The notes beneath the pieces were generated by a model, which saw nothing but the letters and a program-made list of their open reading frames with translations, was not told the DNA's origin and ran no database searches. From the NCBI GenBank assembly GCA_041521345.1, contig JBGOHB010000014.1: a DNA stretch of 64,000 nt; one strand, 5' to 3'. Position numbers and translations under genes: made by a program. This DNA comes from Virgibacillus_N oceani_A. GTDB taxonomy: Bacteria > Bacillota > Bacilli > Bacillales > Amphibacillaceae. Of this stretch, positions 8,677 to 18,029 are shown one piece after another (position 1 is the stretch's first letter; the number at the start of each line of letters is the position of its first letter).

Positions 8677-9849
8677 ATGATAAACCAAACTAAAAAAAAA
8701 CCCGTAGACGAATTTGATGAACTAGAGCAAATAAAAATTTTCAAAGAGCTTATTCAAACTCCAAGTGAAAATCCAGGAGATTATGAAGAAAAAATCGCAA
8801 AAAAAATTCAAGATATATTAAATGATGAGGGAATTAAAAATAGACTGGTTTATGTTGACCAGCATAGACCAAATGTCTATGCAATATTAGAAGGAGAAAG
8901 AGAAGGAAAAACACTACTATATAATGGTCATATTGATACAGTACCGGCAGGAAAAGGTTGGAAGTATGATCCCTTTAGCGCGAACGAAGATGAAAATGAA
9001 TATATTTATGGAAGAGGTACATCGGATATGAAAGCCGGGGTGGCTTCTATGTTATATGCTGCTGTTTGTTTAAAGAGAACCGGATTTCCGAAAAATGGTA
9101 AACTCATTCTGTTTTTTAATGCCGATGAGGAAATTAGTAATTTAGGAATGAAGCAATTTTTAAAAGAGGATATTACTGCGGATTATGCCATAATAAGTGA
9201 ACCGACTGAGCTGGATATTGCAATTGGACACCGGGGAACAGCGCGATATTATTTGAAAACCAAGGGAACTGCTGGTCATGCATGCTATGTAGATGAGCCA
9301 GATAATGCGATTGAGAAAATGAATAGCTTGTTACCCTCATTATTTGAGTGGGGGAGAAAAATAAAAAAGGAAAGAACAAATGATTTTTTAGGGAGTGCAT
9401 TAAGTAATGTTACCACTGTGCGTGGAGGTACAGCCGGAAACATTATTCCCGATGAGTGTACTGTTGAAATAGACAGAAGGTTACTTCCGGATGAAAAAAA
9501 GGAAGATGTATACGATGAGTACAAAGAACTGCTGATAAAAGAAGGAAAAGTGGATTTCGAACTGGAAAACTATACTTTTTTGCCTGCTAGTATAATTGAT
9601 AAAGATCATAGTTTTGTGAAGTCAATGTATGATATTACAAAAATATATAATGATCAGGTTAAAATTAAGTCATTTGAAGCCACTTGTGAGGCACCGTTTT
9701 TCTCAGTAAATAAAGGAATTCCTACCATTATTTTTGGTCCCGGGTCCTTAAGTCAGGCTCATGTTGTCAACGAACGCGTTTACAAAGCTGAAGTGGTCAC
9801 AGCTGGGAAATTATTTATTGAAATTTGTATGAGTCTATTAAAAAAATAA
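8677..9849 (+). CDS. M20 family metallopeptidase (ArgE/DapE/ACY1-like)
   Basis: Zinc amidohydrolase of 390 residues expected to remove an acyl group from an N-acyl amino acid or to split a small peptide. Metal and catalytic motifs of the family are present: YNGHIDTVPAG (His and catalytic Asp), GRGTSDMKAG (bridging Asp), NADEEIS (catalytic Glu and ligand Glu) and a C-terminal His in SLSQAHVVNE. A dimerisation lid occupies about 185-295. It begins 17 bases after the PLP enzyme gene. It could release the free amino acid after transport of an acylated form. Confidence 0.85.
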   Translation: MINQTKKKPVDEFDELEQIKIFKELIQTPSENPGDYEEKIAKKIQDILNDEGIKNRLVYVDQHRPNVYAILEGEREGKTLLYNGHIDTVPAGKGWKYDPFSANEDENEYIYGRGTSDMKAGVASMLYAAVCLKRTGFPKNGKLILFFNADEEISNLGMKQFLKEDITADYAIISEPTELDIAIGHRGTARYYLKTKGTAGHACYVDEPDNAIEKMNSLLPSLFEWGRKIKKERTNDFLGSALSNVTTVRGGTAGNIIPDECTVEIDRRLLPDEKKEDVYDEYKELLIKEGKVDFELENYTFLPASIIDKDHSFVKSMYDITKIYNDQVKIKSFEATCEAPFFSVNKGIPTIIFGPGSLSQAHVVNERVYKAEVVTAGKLFIEICMSLLKK

Positions 9850-9861
9850 AGGTTTGATAAT

Positions 9862-11049
9862 ATGTCTTTGAATTACTTTTTACGTTGTACTGATTGTAAT
9901 AAAAGTTTTGATGCAAGGCCTATATATCATTGTCCGTCATGTAGTGGAATAATGGAAGTTGAGTATACAAGGCTAACAGAGCCTTCACAAACAGGAATGA
10001 AACAAGCATATATTTTTCACGATGAAAAAACAGAGAATCTTCTTGGAGAAGGGAATACGCCTTTATTACATCTTGAGAAAACCTCTGCTCGATTAAAAGA
10101 CAATAACGTTTTTGGAAAATGTGAATTTATGAATCCAACAGGTTCTTTTAAAGACAGACCGGTTGCTGCAGGTATAAAAAAAGCTTTAGAGTTTGGTTAT
10201 AAAAAAGTAATTGTTGCTTCCAGTGGAAATGGGGCTGCATCCGTTGCTGCATATTCCGCTAAATTTGGCTTGAGTTCAACCATTTTAGTTCCGGAAAATA
10301 CCCCGGACGAGAAAGTAAAACAATCTCAATTTTATGGTGCAAATATTATTAAAGTTAAAGGACCTTATAGTAATAGTTTTAAATTAGCTCTAAATTATAG
10401 TAAAGAGGGAGATGTATATAACTTAACTACAACTTTTATTAACCCTTATACATGGGAGGGTGATAAAGGTGTAGCCTATGAAATTGGTCAGCAATTAGAA
10501 AAATGGCCAGATTATGTAGTTGTTCCTATCGGTGCAGGACCATTGTTAGTTGGTGTTTATAAAGGTTTTAAGGAATTAAAGAAGGTATATGGAAAAACTG
10601 ACCCTATTCCAAAGATGGTTGGTATTCAGGCAGAAGGATGTTCACCAATTGCAACAGCTTTTGAACACAATGAAGAATATGTTATTTCCGAACATGCTCC
10701 AAGAACCATTGCTGGTGGTATTGGGGACGGATTAAGGGGATATGCCAAAGATGGAACTTTTACGTTGAACATTATCCGAAAATCAAATGGATCCTGTTTA
10801 AGTGTTACTGATGAAGAAATTCTAGAAGCACAAGAACATATTGCTAAAGATGAAGGGATATTCGTTGAACCTTCTGGTGCTGCTTCACTTGCCGGATTTG
10901 AGAAGTTTTTAAAATTGGAAAATATAAGAAACGCTTCAGTTACACTGTTACTAACGGGGCATGGACTAAAAGACATGAATAATGTTAAGGGAAGTTCTTC
11001 CATCCCTATTATTAAGCCTACTATGGAGGAGCTTAACCGACTAATCTAG
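9862..11049 (+). CDS. Threonine synthase-like PLP enzyme
   Basis: Fold-type II PLP enzyme of 395 residues. N-terminal zinc-ribbon cysteines C9/C12 and C24/C27, then the PLP lysine K97 in NPTGSFKDRP and a glycine-rich phosphate loop around SSGNGAAS. This is the layout of ThrC-type proteins that convert O-phosphohomoserine to threonine. Placement in a catabolic operon, next to a dehydratase paralogue and away from hom/thrB, suggests a beta- or gamma-elimination on a different substrate rather than biosynthesis. The ribosome-binding site is weak (AAAGG) and the gene starts 12 bases after the M20 gene, so translation is probably coupled. Confidence 0.75.
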   Translation: MSLNYFLRCTDCNKSFDARPIYHCPSCSGIMEVEYTRLTEPSQTGMKQAYIFHDEKTENLLGEGNTPLLHLEKTSARLKDNNVFGKCEFMNPTGSFKDRPVAAGIKKALEFGYKKVIVASSGNGAASVAAYSAKFGLSSTILVPENTPDEKVKQSQFYGANIIKVKGPYSNSFKLALNYSKEGDVYNLTTTFINPYTWEGDKGVAYEIGQQLEKWPDYVVVPIGAGPLLVGVYKGFKELKKVYGKTDPIPKMVGIQAEGCSPIATAFEHNEEYVISEHAPRTIAGGIGDGLRGYAKDGTFTLNIIRKSNGSCLSVTDEEILEAQEHIAKDEGIFVEPSGAASLAGFEKFLKLENIRNASVTLLLTGHGLKDMNNVKGSSSIPIIKPTMEELNRLI

Positions 11050-11062
11050 GAGGGTACTTAAC

Positions 11063-12055
11063 ATGTTGGGACAGAACTTAAAAATTCCTACAATTAATGA
11101 TATTAGAAAAGCAGATATAAGAATTAAAAACAAAACGGATATTTCGACAAAAATTGTTACATCAGAAATTTTAAATATGAAGTATGGCTTTCCCATTTAT
11201 ATTAAACCAGAAGGATTACAACCTACTGGTTCGTTTAAAGTAAGAGGAGCGTTAAATAAGATTTTAAAAGCAATGGAAGAAGGTTTGTTTAATCATTATA
11301 TTACTGCTTCAGCAGGAAACCATGCTATTGGGTTGGCATATTCAAGCCTTCTTCTTGGTGTGAATTCTTCCGTAGTAGTATCTGAAAAAACTCCCCAAAT
11401 TAAAATTTCCACCTGTGAGAAATTAGGCGCAGAAGTCATTTTACACGGTGAAAATTACGATGAAGCTTATAAACAAGCAGAAAAAATATCAAATGAAAAG
11501 AATTATTATTATATCCACCCTGTTGCAGATTGTGAAATTGTTGCAGGCCAGGGTACGATTGGCTTAGAAATATTAGAGGAGATGCCGGATATAGAACAAG
11601 TACTTGTTCCTATAGGTGGAGGTGGCCTAATATCTGGCATCGCAATCGCAATCAAGTCATTAAAGCCAGATACTAAAATAATAGGAGTACAACCAGAGCG
11701 TTCTAATGCTTATTATAAAAGCTGGAAAAAAGGAGAACTTGTTAAAATAAAAAATTCGAATACTATTGCCGATGGTCTTTCATTAAAACAGCCTGAAAAG
11801 TATCTGTTCAATATGATCAATCATTGGGTAGATGATATTGTAACAGTAAAAGAGGATACAATTGACCAAGCTATAAAAGATTTTTTGTTCTTGGGAAAGT
11901 TATTAGTTGAAGGATCAGGGGCGGTCACCTTAGCCAGCATCTTAGAAAATAAAGTGAAAACCGATATAAAGACAGTTTTGATAGGAAGTGGTTCTAATAT
12001 GGATGAGCAACGAATTAATGAGGTATTAAAAGTAGGGTTTGATGAACTTGGATAA
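11063..12055 (+). CDS. Threonine/serine dehydratase-family PLP enzyme
   Basis: Catalytic-domain-only fold-type II PLP enzyme, 330 residues, without the C-terminal ACT-like regulatory domain of IlvA. PLP lysine is K59 in PTGSFKVRG; the phosphate-binding loop is GGGGL near 190. It belongs with catabolic threonine dehydratases and EutB-type hydroxyectoine-utilisation dehydratases. Such enzymes release enamines that RidA hydrolyses, and RidA is encoded in the same cluster. ATG 11063 follows AGGAGGGTAC. The creatininase-family gene starts inside its last codons. Confidence 0.8.
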   Translation: MLGQNLKIPTINDIRKADIRIKNKTDISTKIVTSEILNMKYGFPIYIKPEGLQPTGSFKVRGALNKILKAMEEGLFNHYITASAGNHAIGLAYSSLLLGVNSSVVVSEKTPQIKISTCEKLGAEVILHGENYDEAYKQAEKISNEKNYYYIHPVADCEIVAGQGTIGLEILEEMPDIEQVLVPIGGGGLISGIAIAIKSLKPDTKIIGVQPERSNAYYKSWKKGELVKIKNSNTIADGLSLKQPEKYLFNMINHWVDDIVTVKEDTIDQAIKDFLFLGKLLVEGSGAVTLASILENKVKTDIKTVLIGSGSNMDEQRINEVLKVGFDELG

Positions 12056-12809
12056 GTATTTATTAAGTGATTACACTACTTATGAACTGCAGGGTTATAT
12101 TCATAAAAGGGATCCTGTAACCATCATTCCAATCGGTGCACTTGAGCAGCATGGTGCTCATTTACCACTAGATACTGATATGGATCTAGTCGAGAGAGTT
12201 GCAAGGTATCTAGCGAAAAACTGTGCACAAGACATATTAATCACACCAACTGTTTGGATGGGCTTTTCTCACCATCATCTGGACTTTTGCGGTACGATCA
12301 GTATTAGACAAAAAACCATGGTTTATATTATTACTGACATCGTTGAAAGCTTATTAAATCACAATATAAATAAAATTATACTATTAAATGGTCATGGCGG
12401 TAACACTGCTATATTAAAAACTATTTTGGATGAAATCCAATTTAAGTATAAGGATATTTCTATGGTTTATTTTACTTACTGGGATTTACTCAGCGATGAA
12501 ATAGATGCGGTGAGAAAGTCACCTTTAAATGGAATGGCACATGCGGGAGAATTGGAAACTTCACTAAAATATTATTTTGCTGAAAAAGATGTGAGAAAAG
12601 ATTCTATTAAAGATGTAATGCTGCCTGCTAATTCGTTTCATAATGTAGATATGTTTGCACCAAATAAAATTAGCGTATATAAACCTTTTAAAAAATATAG
12701 TGAAGGTGGCCAAATTGGTAAACCTTCTATAGCAAATAAAGAGACCGGGCAAAAAATTGTAGAAATTCTTTCCAAGGAATTTAATTATTTAGTGAATTTA
12801 GTATTTTGA
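12042..12809 (+). CDS. Creatininase-family amidohydrolase
   Basis: A 255-residue member of the creatininase/MftE/formamidase-like metal hydrolase family. By comparison with creatininase, ligands appear as E35, H37 and D46 in GALEQHGAHLPLDTD, His in LNGHGGN and Glu in MAHAGELETS. Members open cyclic or linear amides. ATG 12042 overlaps the dehydratase gene by 14 bases; a TTG one codon earlier is the alternative. It implies that the substrate or an intermediate carries a lactam or amide bond, but the exact reaction is unknown. Confidence 0.8.
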   Translation: MNLDKYLLSDYTTYELQGYIHKRDPVTIIPIGALEQHGAHLPLDTDMDLVERVARYLAKNCAQDILITPTVWMGFSHHHLDFCGTISIRQKTMVYIITDIVESLLNHNINKIILLNGHGGNTAILKTILDEIQFKYKDISMVYFTYWDLLSDEIDAVRKSPLNGMAHAGELETSLKYYFAEKDVRKDSIKDVMLPANSFHNVDMFAPNKISVYKPFKKYSEGGQIGKPSIANKETGQKIVEILSKEFNYLVNLVF

Positions 12810-12825
12810 TTAAGGAGATGAGGAA

Positions 12826-13719
12826 ATGCGTACTCTTTCTGGGATTATTCCCCCTGTGATAACACCAGTAGATAAAGAAGGAAAATTCGACCATGATGCA
12901 GCCAAACAAATAATTGATTATTTAATTGATTCCAAGGTAGATGGTCTTTTCTTTCTGGGAAGCATTGGTGAATTTAGTCAGATGAGCTTAAGAATGAAAG
13001 AAGAAGTTACTGAGTTTGTAGTAAATTATGTGGATAAAAGAGTACCTGTACTAATAGGGGTTGGCAGTAATACAATTACTGAATCTATTCATTTAAGTAA
13101 TTTTGTAGAAAAGGTAGAAGGAGATGGTATTGTAGCTATAAATCCTTACTACTTTAAATTAACTGACTTAGAGCTCTTAAATTATTTTGATTCCATAGCT
13201 AATAGTGTTAGCATTCCGATGATGTTATATAATTTTCCGGACAGGACCGGTCAGAATCTTTCTCCTTCTTTAATAAAAACATTGGCAGAGAGAAACTCCA
13301 ATATCGTTGGAATTAAAGATACAGTCAACAACGTTTCTCATATAAAAGATATTATTTCTCAAGTGAAATCTGAATTTACGCACTTCTCTGTTTTGTGTGG
13401 ATACGATGAGCATCTAATTAGTACTTTATTTTTTGGGGGAGATGGAGGAATTATTGGTACAGGTAATGTTGCTCCGAAATTATTTGTAGGATTGTACGAG
13501 GCTTTTAATTCCAATGATTTAGAAAAAATAAAAATATATAATCGACGGATCATTCAACTGACTAAGATATATAATCAGGATTATCAAATACTATCTGTTA
13601 TAAAAGAGGGACTTAAGTTCAGAGGTTTTGATATACAAAGTGCTTCCCTGGGACCATACGAAAATGTGGGAAATGAAGGAAAACTTATAATTGAAAAAGC
13701 ATTAAAAGATATTCCCTAA
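12826..13719 (+). CDS. DapA/NAL-family Schiff-base lyase
   Basis: A 297-residue (beta/alpha)8 aldolase of the dihydrodipicolinate synthase/N-acetylneuraminate lyase family. The Schiff-base lysine is K164 in VGIKDTVNN, the proton-relay tyrosine Y135 in MLYNFPDRTG, and the pyruvate carboxylate loop is GSIGEF (45-50). Housekeeping DHDPS is usually next to dapG or asd; here the gene ends a catabolic operon, so a KDG-type or other 2-keto-acid lyase is more likely. It starts 16 bases after the creatininase gene with AAGGAGATG, and a terminator follows. Confidence 0.8.
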   Translation: MRTLSGIIPPVITPVDKEGKFDHDAAKQIIDYLIDSKVDGLFFLGSIGEFSQMSLRMKEEVTEFVVNYVDKRVPVLIGVGSNTITESIHLSNFVEKVEGDGIVAINPYYFKLTDLELLNYFDSIANSVSIPMMLYNFPDRTGQNLSPSLIKTLAERNSNIVGIKDTVNNVSHIKDIISQVKSEFTHFSVLCGYDEHLISTLFFGGDGGIIGTGNVAPKLFVGLYEAFNSNDLEKIKIYNRRIIQLTKIYNQDYQILSVIKEGLKFRGFDIQSASLGPYENVGNEGKLIIEKALKDIP

Positions 13720-13724
13720 CATAA

Positions 13725-13757
13725 AAAACGCCTACTTTAAGGGTTGGCGTTTTAGTA
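13725..13757 (+). terminator. Rho-independent terminator of the 0.3-13.7 kb cluster
   Basis: AAAACGCC (13725-13732) pairs with GGCGTTTT (13746-13753) around a 13-base loop, and the right arm ends in a short T run. It closes the long cluster directly after the DapA-family gene. Confidence 0.6.
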
Positions 13758-13878
13758 AGTGCTACATAGGTGTAAACTTTAACTAGGGTGAGAGTCCAGA
13801 AACATGGAAACAGAATTAAGGTGCCAAGCGATCGTGATGGGGTTTTTAATCCTGAAAAATGAAATAGAGGTGAGTGTT

Positions 13879-14992
13879 ATGAACTATGATGTTATTATAA
13901 TTGGGGCTGGTACTGCAGATATGTCTGCAGGAAAAAAAAGAGGGGAGAAAGTGGCTTTAATTGATGCTCATGATCCACCTCATAGTGAAGCCTCACACCA
14001 TGGGGATACTCGTATTATTCGTCACGCTTACGGAGAAGGGGGAATCTATGTTTCTATGGCTTTGCGAGCGAATTGTGGCTGGTCTAGAAGAACAGGCTCA
14101 AATAAAAGTTTTTTATAATACCGGCATATTAAATATTGATACGAGGGATTCTGATTTTTTACAAAATGTTATCGCTTCTGCTAATAAATTTTCTCTTCCT
14201 GTCGAAATTTTATCAGCGAAAGAAGTAAATGAAAGATGGCAAGGCTTTGATTTACATGACAATTTAATTGGTTGTTTTGAAAGTACCTCAGGTGTCTTAT
14301 TAAGTGAGGAAGCAATAATGGCTTACCGTGAACTTACTCTTAAAAATGACGCAATATTATATAGTGACACAAAAGTAGAGAAAATAGATGTGAAAGATTC
14401 AATAGTAGAGGTTAGTTTTAATGATAAAAAAATATCCGCTGATAATATGTTAATTACTGCAGGAAAAGGAACAAATAAGATATTGTCATTATTAAGTTTA
14501 GAACTTCCTTTAACACCAATTAGAAAAACTTTTTCTTGGTTCAACTCAAATGAAAACATCTATAATTCTACCGTTTTTCCTGCATGGAGTTATGATGATG
14601 GAAATCAAACGTATTACGGTTTTCCGAGTATAGATAATGCAGGGATAAAAATCGGAAGACATGATGGGGACATACCTGTAGATGCAGCAAATCCCTTGGA
14701 AGCGTTTGGGTCATATCCAATATATAAACATGATGTATTAAATTTTACACAGAAACACTTTTCTCATCTTGGAATCCATAAATTAGGTAGGGTATGTACG
14801 TACACAAACTCACCTGATGGAGATATTATAATCGATCGTTTACCAAGTAATAATAATATTTTTGTTGCTTGTGGCTTTTCTGGTCATAGATTTGAATTTG
14901 GCAGTGTAATTGGAGAAATTCTTAGTCAATTAATGTTAGATGGTTTTTCTGCTTTAGATATATCTGCTTTTTCATTGAGTAGGTTTAAGTAG
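13879..14992 (+). pseudogene. Decayed sarcosine-oxidase-like FAD oxidoreductase
   Basis: Degraded paralogue of the intact flavoenzyme at 42418-43542. Similarity runs the whole length (DPPHSE, HGDTRIIRHAYGEG, LNIDTRDSDFLQNVI, VCTYTNSPDGDIIIDRLP). Lesions seen by comparing the two: the FAD dinucleotide motif reads GAGTADMSAG instead of GAGTAGMSAG, about three residues of helix 1 are deleted after it, a frameshift near 14070 separates residue 63 from the rest, and the C-terminal SGHGFK is SGHRFE. The start at 13879 has a GAGGTGAG site. The 110 bases before it (13755-13878) hold no recognised element. Confidence 0.85.
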
Positions 14993-15006
14993 GAGGAAGC
15001 AGCATT

Positions 15007-15495
15007 TTAGAATTGCTTGGAACGAGTCAGCCTGTGCTGGATACTTTTTTAGCATAGCTTCGTGAACAAACCCTAAGAGTATTGCCCAAAAGTGCACTTG
15101 GCAAAGCTATTAAATATTGTCGTAACCAGTTGGAGCGTTTGGAAGCAAAGAATGGCCGTCTGGAGATGGATAATAATCGCGCAGAACGATCCATCAATTC
15201 ATTTATAAGAGGAAGAAAAAATTGGCTGTTTGGCAATACCGCAAGAGGAGCTAGATCCAGTGTGATTTTCTATAGTGTTGTGGAAGCAGCCAAGGGAAAT
15301 GGATTAAATCCATTCAACTACCTTAGGTATTTGTTTGAGGAACTCCCTACATGAATACTACAGATAAAGAGAAATTAGCTCAGCTTCTGCCATGGTCAAC
15401 CTCACTCCCAGAGGAATGCTGCATTCGTAATAAATCTAAATAAAGCATAACATTAGCCCACACCTTGAAGTAGGTGTGGACCATTTTACGCTTAC
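15007..15495 (+). mobile_element. IS66-family insertion sequence remnant (3' end of tnpC)
   Basis: Only the C-terminal part of the IS66 TnpC transposase remains. Residues such as NRAERSINSFIRGRKNWLF and an IS66 C-terminal tail (LAQLLPWSTSLPEEC, 15351-15443) are recognisable. There is an in-frame TAG near 15055 and a frameshift that splits the tail at 15351. CGCTTAC at 15489-15495 matches the GTAAGCG terminal inverted repeat of IS66 elements read inward, so the right end is kept. The left end and tnpA/tnpB are missing. It abuts the flavoenzyme pseudogene. 15496-15781 holds nothing recognisable. Confidence 0.8.
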
Positions 15496-15781
15496 ACCTT
15501 AATTCACATAATTACATAGTTTGATAACCAATATTCTTACCCAAGATGTTCATATGATAGACAGTTGTTTAAACAAATCCTAATATTCAAATAACTATGG
15601 GTTGGCTAGAACTGTAGTACATTCAAATTTGTACTTTTATCTGTGTGGCTGCATTTACTCCGGCACGACATCCGAAAAAATGGTTACCGGTCATTGTCAT
15701 TAGTTAAACTAATACCACTGAACCAGGATGGTATCATTATAAATGTACACCGTACACTTCTTTACTTAAGCTGGGAGTAGT

Positions 15782-16660
15782 TTAAACTCCCACCATCCTC
15801 AGTTTATTAGCTTCTTCAATAAATTTCACAAGCGTCAATGTCTCATTTTTTGAGACGGGGCTTATTCCAGTCTCAAAGAAATGAATAATCTGTTCTAATA
15901 GACATGCATAATAAGTTTTTTGGTCTTGATAGATAGGTAGATGTACGGTTCCATCCTCATAATGAAGGAAGGCTTCAAATTTATCATGCCAGTTGTGATC
16001 GCCACGAACAATCCCAAATCGTCCATCGTTCCACTCCGTAATGATTACATCAAAATTTTCATTCTTTTGAATGGAGATATCTTTATAATCTGTTCCCATT
16101 ATTTTAAATAGCATTTCAATCATGTGAATACCGTACCAATAATAATATGGCATTTCATCTACAAAGGGTAATGGTCCGCTTATATAGACACCGTTAGGAA
16201 CTTCTTTCGTTTTTGGGAAATGTTTTTGTAATGAATCGGCAAATCTTAATGATGAAGAACTCATAACTGGTGTATTATATTTCTCGCTTAGATTGTAAAT
16301 TTCTTCAGCTTCTTTTAATGATAATGCTAGAGGTTTATCAATAAATACGGGTTTTTTAAAGGGCGCTATTCGCTTGAACAGATCCAGGTGTTTTCTTCCA
16401 TCAACAGAGGTTATCATAATAGAATCTGATTCAGATACAACTTCTTCTTCTGATGTTGTAATAGTTACATCATATTCATTTTTTAGTAAATGGGTATAAC
16501 CGTTCACTCTATTAGCACTTAAATCTAGGTCTGGTGATGGACTGGGACTTCCGATTACAATTCTAGCTTGATCGTATAAAGAAGGATTTTCATATAGAAG
16601 CTTTGTGAAAATTTCTACATGGGATGTATCTAATCCAATCATTCCTATTTTTAAAGACAT
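15782..16660 (-). CDS. Gfo/Idh/MocA-family oxidoreductase
   Basis: NAD(P)-dependent dehydrogenase-like protein of 292 residues. The Rossmann motif is KIGMIGLDTSHVEIF at the N terminus, and the family EKP motif appears as FIDKPLALSLKEA (Asp for Glu, catalytic Lys kept). It is somewhat short for the family (usually 330-390) because the C-terminal sheet domain is compact. ATG at 16660 is preferred, 7 bases after GGGGAT; the ATG at 16669 abuts that site. It is the last gene of the minus-strand operon and overlaps the end of the regulator gene by very little. It probably oxidises or reduces a sugar- or inositol-like intermediate. Confidence 0.75.
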   Translation of the reverse strand: MSLKIGMIGLDTSHVEIFTKLLYENPSLYDQARIVIGSPSPSPDLDLSANRVNGYTHLLKNEYDVTITTSEEEVVSESDSIMITSVDGRKHLDLFKRIAPFKKPVFIDKPLALSLKEAEEIYNLSEKYNTPVMSSSSLRFADSLQKHFPKTKEVPNGVYISGPLPFVDEMPYYYWYGIHMIEMLFKIMGTDYKDISIQKNENFDVIITEWNDGRFGIVRGDHNWHDKFEAFLHYEDGTVHLPIYQDQKTYYACLLEQIIHFFETGISPVSKNETLTLVKFIEEANKLRMVGV

Positions 16661-16661
16661 A

Positions 16662-17969
16662 CTAATCATCCCCTATTAACAATTTATAAACTTGACGTGG
16701 TCTGCCTTTAGACCGGAGCTTTTCGGTGCCTACAATTTCAACGATATTAGCATCCAGCCATGACAAAAGAATTCTATGGGCACTTCGAGATGTAATTGAT
16801 AATGATGCGGCTAGTTCTTGTGCTGTGAATGTATCCTTACTTTGTCGATGAATAATAGATATTATTTTCCGTAAATAATAAGGGGATACAGATGCTTTTT
16901 CAGCCTTTATTTGCCACTCTTGATCTATGATGTTAAGTGGATAGGTAAGTGGTGCTTCTTTTTCAATAGGGCCAATTACACTGCGATCTTCTTTTACTAT
17001 AAAGCATTTTTCTCCACCAAAATCAATTGCCTGACCAAGGGCAATACGTGCATGGGAACCAGCTTCGTTAGCTGATACTCCAAAGCCTATTCCAACAGAT
17101 GCTTTTAACCCTTGTTCTCTTTTCAAGTCGGTAATGAGAGGGAAATATTTATACCCTTGTGTCAATCTTTCAAAGGTTCCTCTTGTTGTTACAAACATAT
17201 ATTCATTTCCATTTATAATAGTCATGTATCCCTCGATAATTTCTACAAAATCCAGAATCTTTTTTTGAATATCTAAGTGAAGACGTTGAATGCTTTGTTC
17301 GGAAATGCTCCTGCGTTTTAACTCCTCCAGATTATCAATGCGTAGAATCCCAAATACTATTTGCGATTCCAGTTTTCTCCGTTGCTCTGTTGCTAAAAGG
17401 GCTCTTTCAAGCGTGACAATAATATCCTCTTTTGTTGGTACAATCCATTCATTGGGGATGCCTTTATCTGTTAATTTTTCGGAGACTATTTTCAAGCCTG
17501 TAAGCGCACAATCTGTTTGTTTGTCAACATAACAACGCTCGTGAAAAGACAAAATTTCTTCTGTATTTGCTAATGATAACTTTGAGTTGGATTGGATGCT
17601 TGTAATAGATTCATCCAACTCATTATTAATTCGATCAATTTCATAGTGTGACAATGTATCAATTGATAGATTTGAGATAGTTTCCACTTTTTTTTGCAGC
17701 TTATATAGAGTACGATATAAGGAAGCTCCTTTTACCGGTATAAAATGTGCTGGAAGGTTCGTTGGGATATGTTCTTTTGAAATGGAATATGGGATATAAC
17801 CGGAAAATAATAATACCTCACACTTATATTTAAGTTCTTGTGTGAATCGTGGAGCATCATATATATTGTTAGAAGTTTTATAGGTAGGTTTAAAATTGGG
17901 AAACATATTGATAGATTGTTTAATTTGTTTATTGATCCAAGTTGGTCCTATTATTCCAATTCTGATCAT
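16662..17969 (-). CDS. Regulator with degenerate GGDEF/GTP-cyclohydrolase III-like domain and wHTH
   Basis: A 435-residue protein I recognise only by fold. Residues 1-90 look like a small alpha/beta sensor domain (IRIGIIGPTWINKQI). Residues about 190-330 resemble a nucleotide-cyclase fold of the GGDEF/GCH-III type: the hairpin where GGDEF would sit reads NGNEYMF (253-259), and SVGIGFGVSANEAGSHARIA (291-310) matches the helix after it. The C terminus (about 370-435) is a winged helix-turn-helix. The catalytic signature is absent, so ligand sensing rather than synthesis is likely. The start at 17969 follows AGGAG at 8 bases. It lies inside the operon it presumably regulates. Confidence 0.6.
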   Translation of the reverse strand: MIRIGIIGPTWINKQIKQSINMFPNFKPTYKTSNNIYDAPRFTQELKYKCEVLLFSGYIPYSISKEHIPTNLPAHFIPVKGASLYRTLYKLQKKVETISNLSIDTLSHYEIDRINNELDESITSIQSNSKLSLANTEEILSFHERCYVDKQTDCALTGLKIVSEKLTDKGIPNEWIVPTKEDIIVTLERALLATEQRRKLESQIVFGILRIDNLEELKRRSISEQSIQRLHLDIQKKILDFVEIIEGYMTIINGNEYMFVTTRGTFERLTQGYKYFPLITDLKREQGLKASVGIGFGVSANEAGSHARIALGQAIDFGGEKCFIVKEDRSVIGPIEKEAPLTYPLNIIDQEWQIKAEKASVSPYYLRKIISIIHRQSKDTFTAQELAASLSITSRSAHRILLSWLDANIVEIVGTEKLRSKGRPRQVYKLLIGDD

Positions 17970-18029
17970 CGTCTCAACTCCTGTAGAAAATAAGGAAACA
18001 CCCATATTCAGTGCTTCCTTTTTTATAAT

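Noticed and set aside
12826..13719. Assignment as housekeeping dihydrodipicolinate synthase (dapA)
   Set aside because: Catalytic residues fit the superfamily, but the gene ends a catabolic operon and the window also has a second distant paralogue, so a specific dapA name is not supported.
13755..13878. GTAAGTG at 13755 as left end of IS66, and GTGCTACAT...GGGTGAGAGTCC as a group II intron 5' end or riboswitch
   Set aside because: The GTAAGTG match to the IS66 end is too short and would enclose an unrelated gene; I could not fold the rest into a known RNA class.
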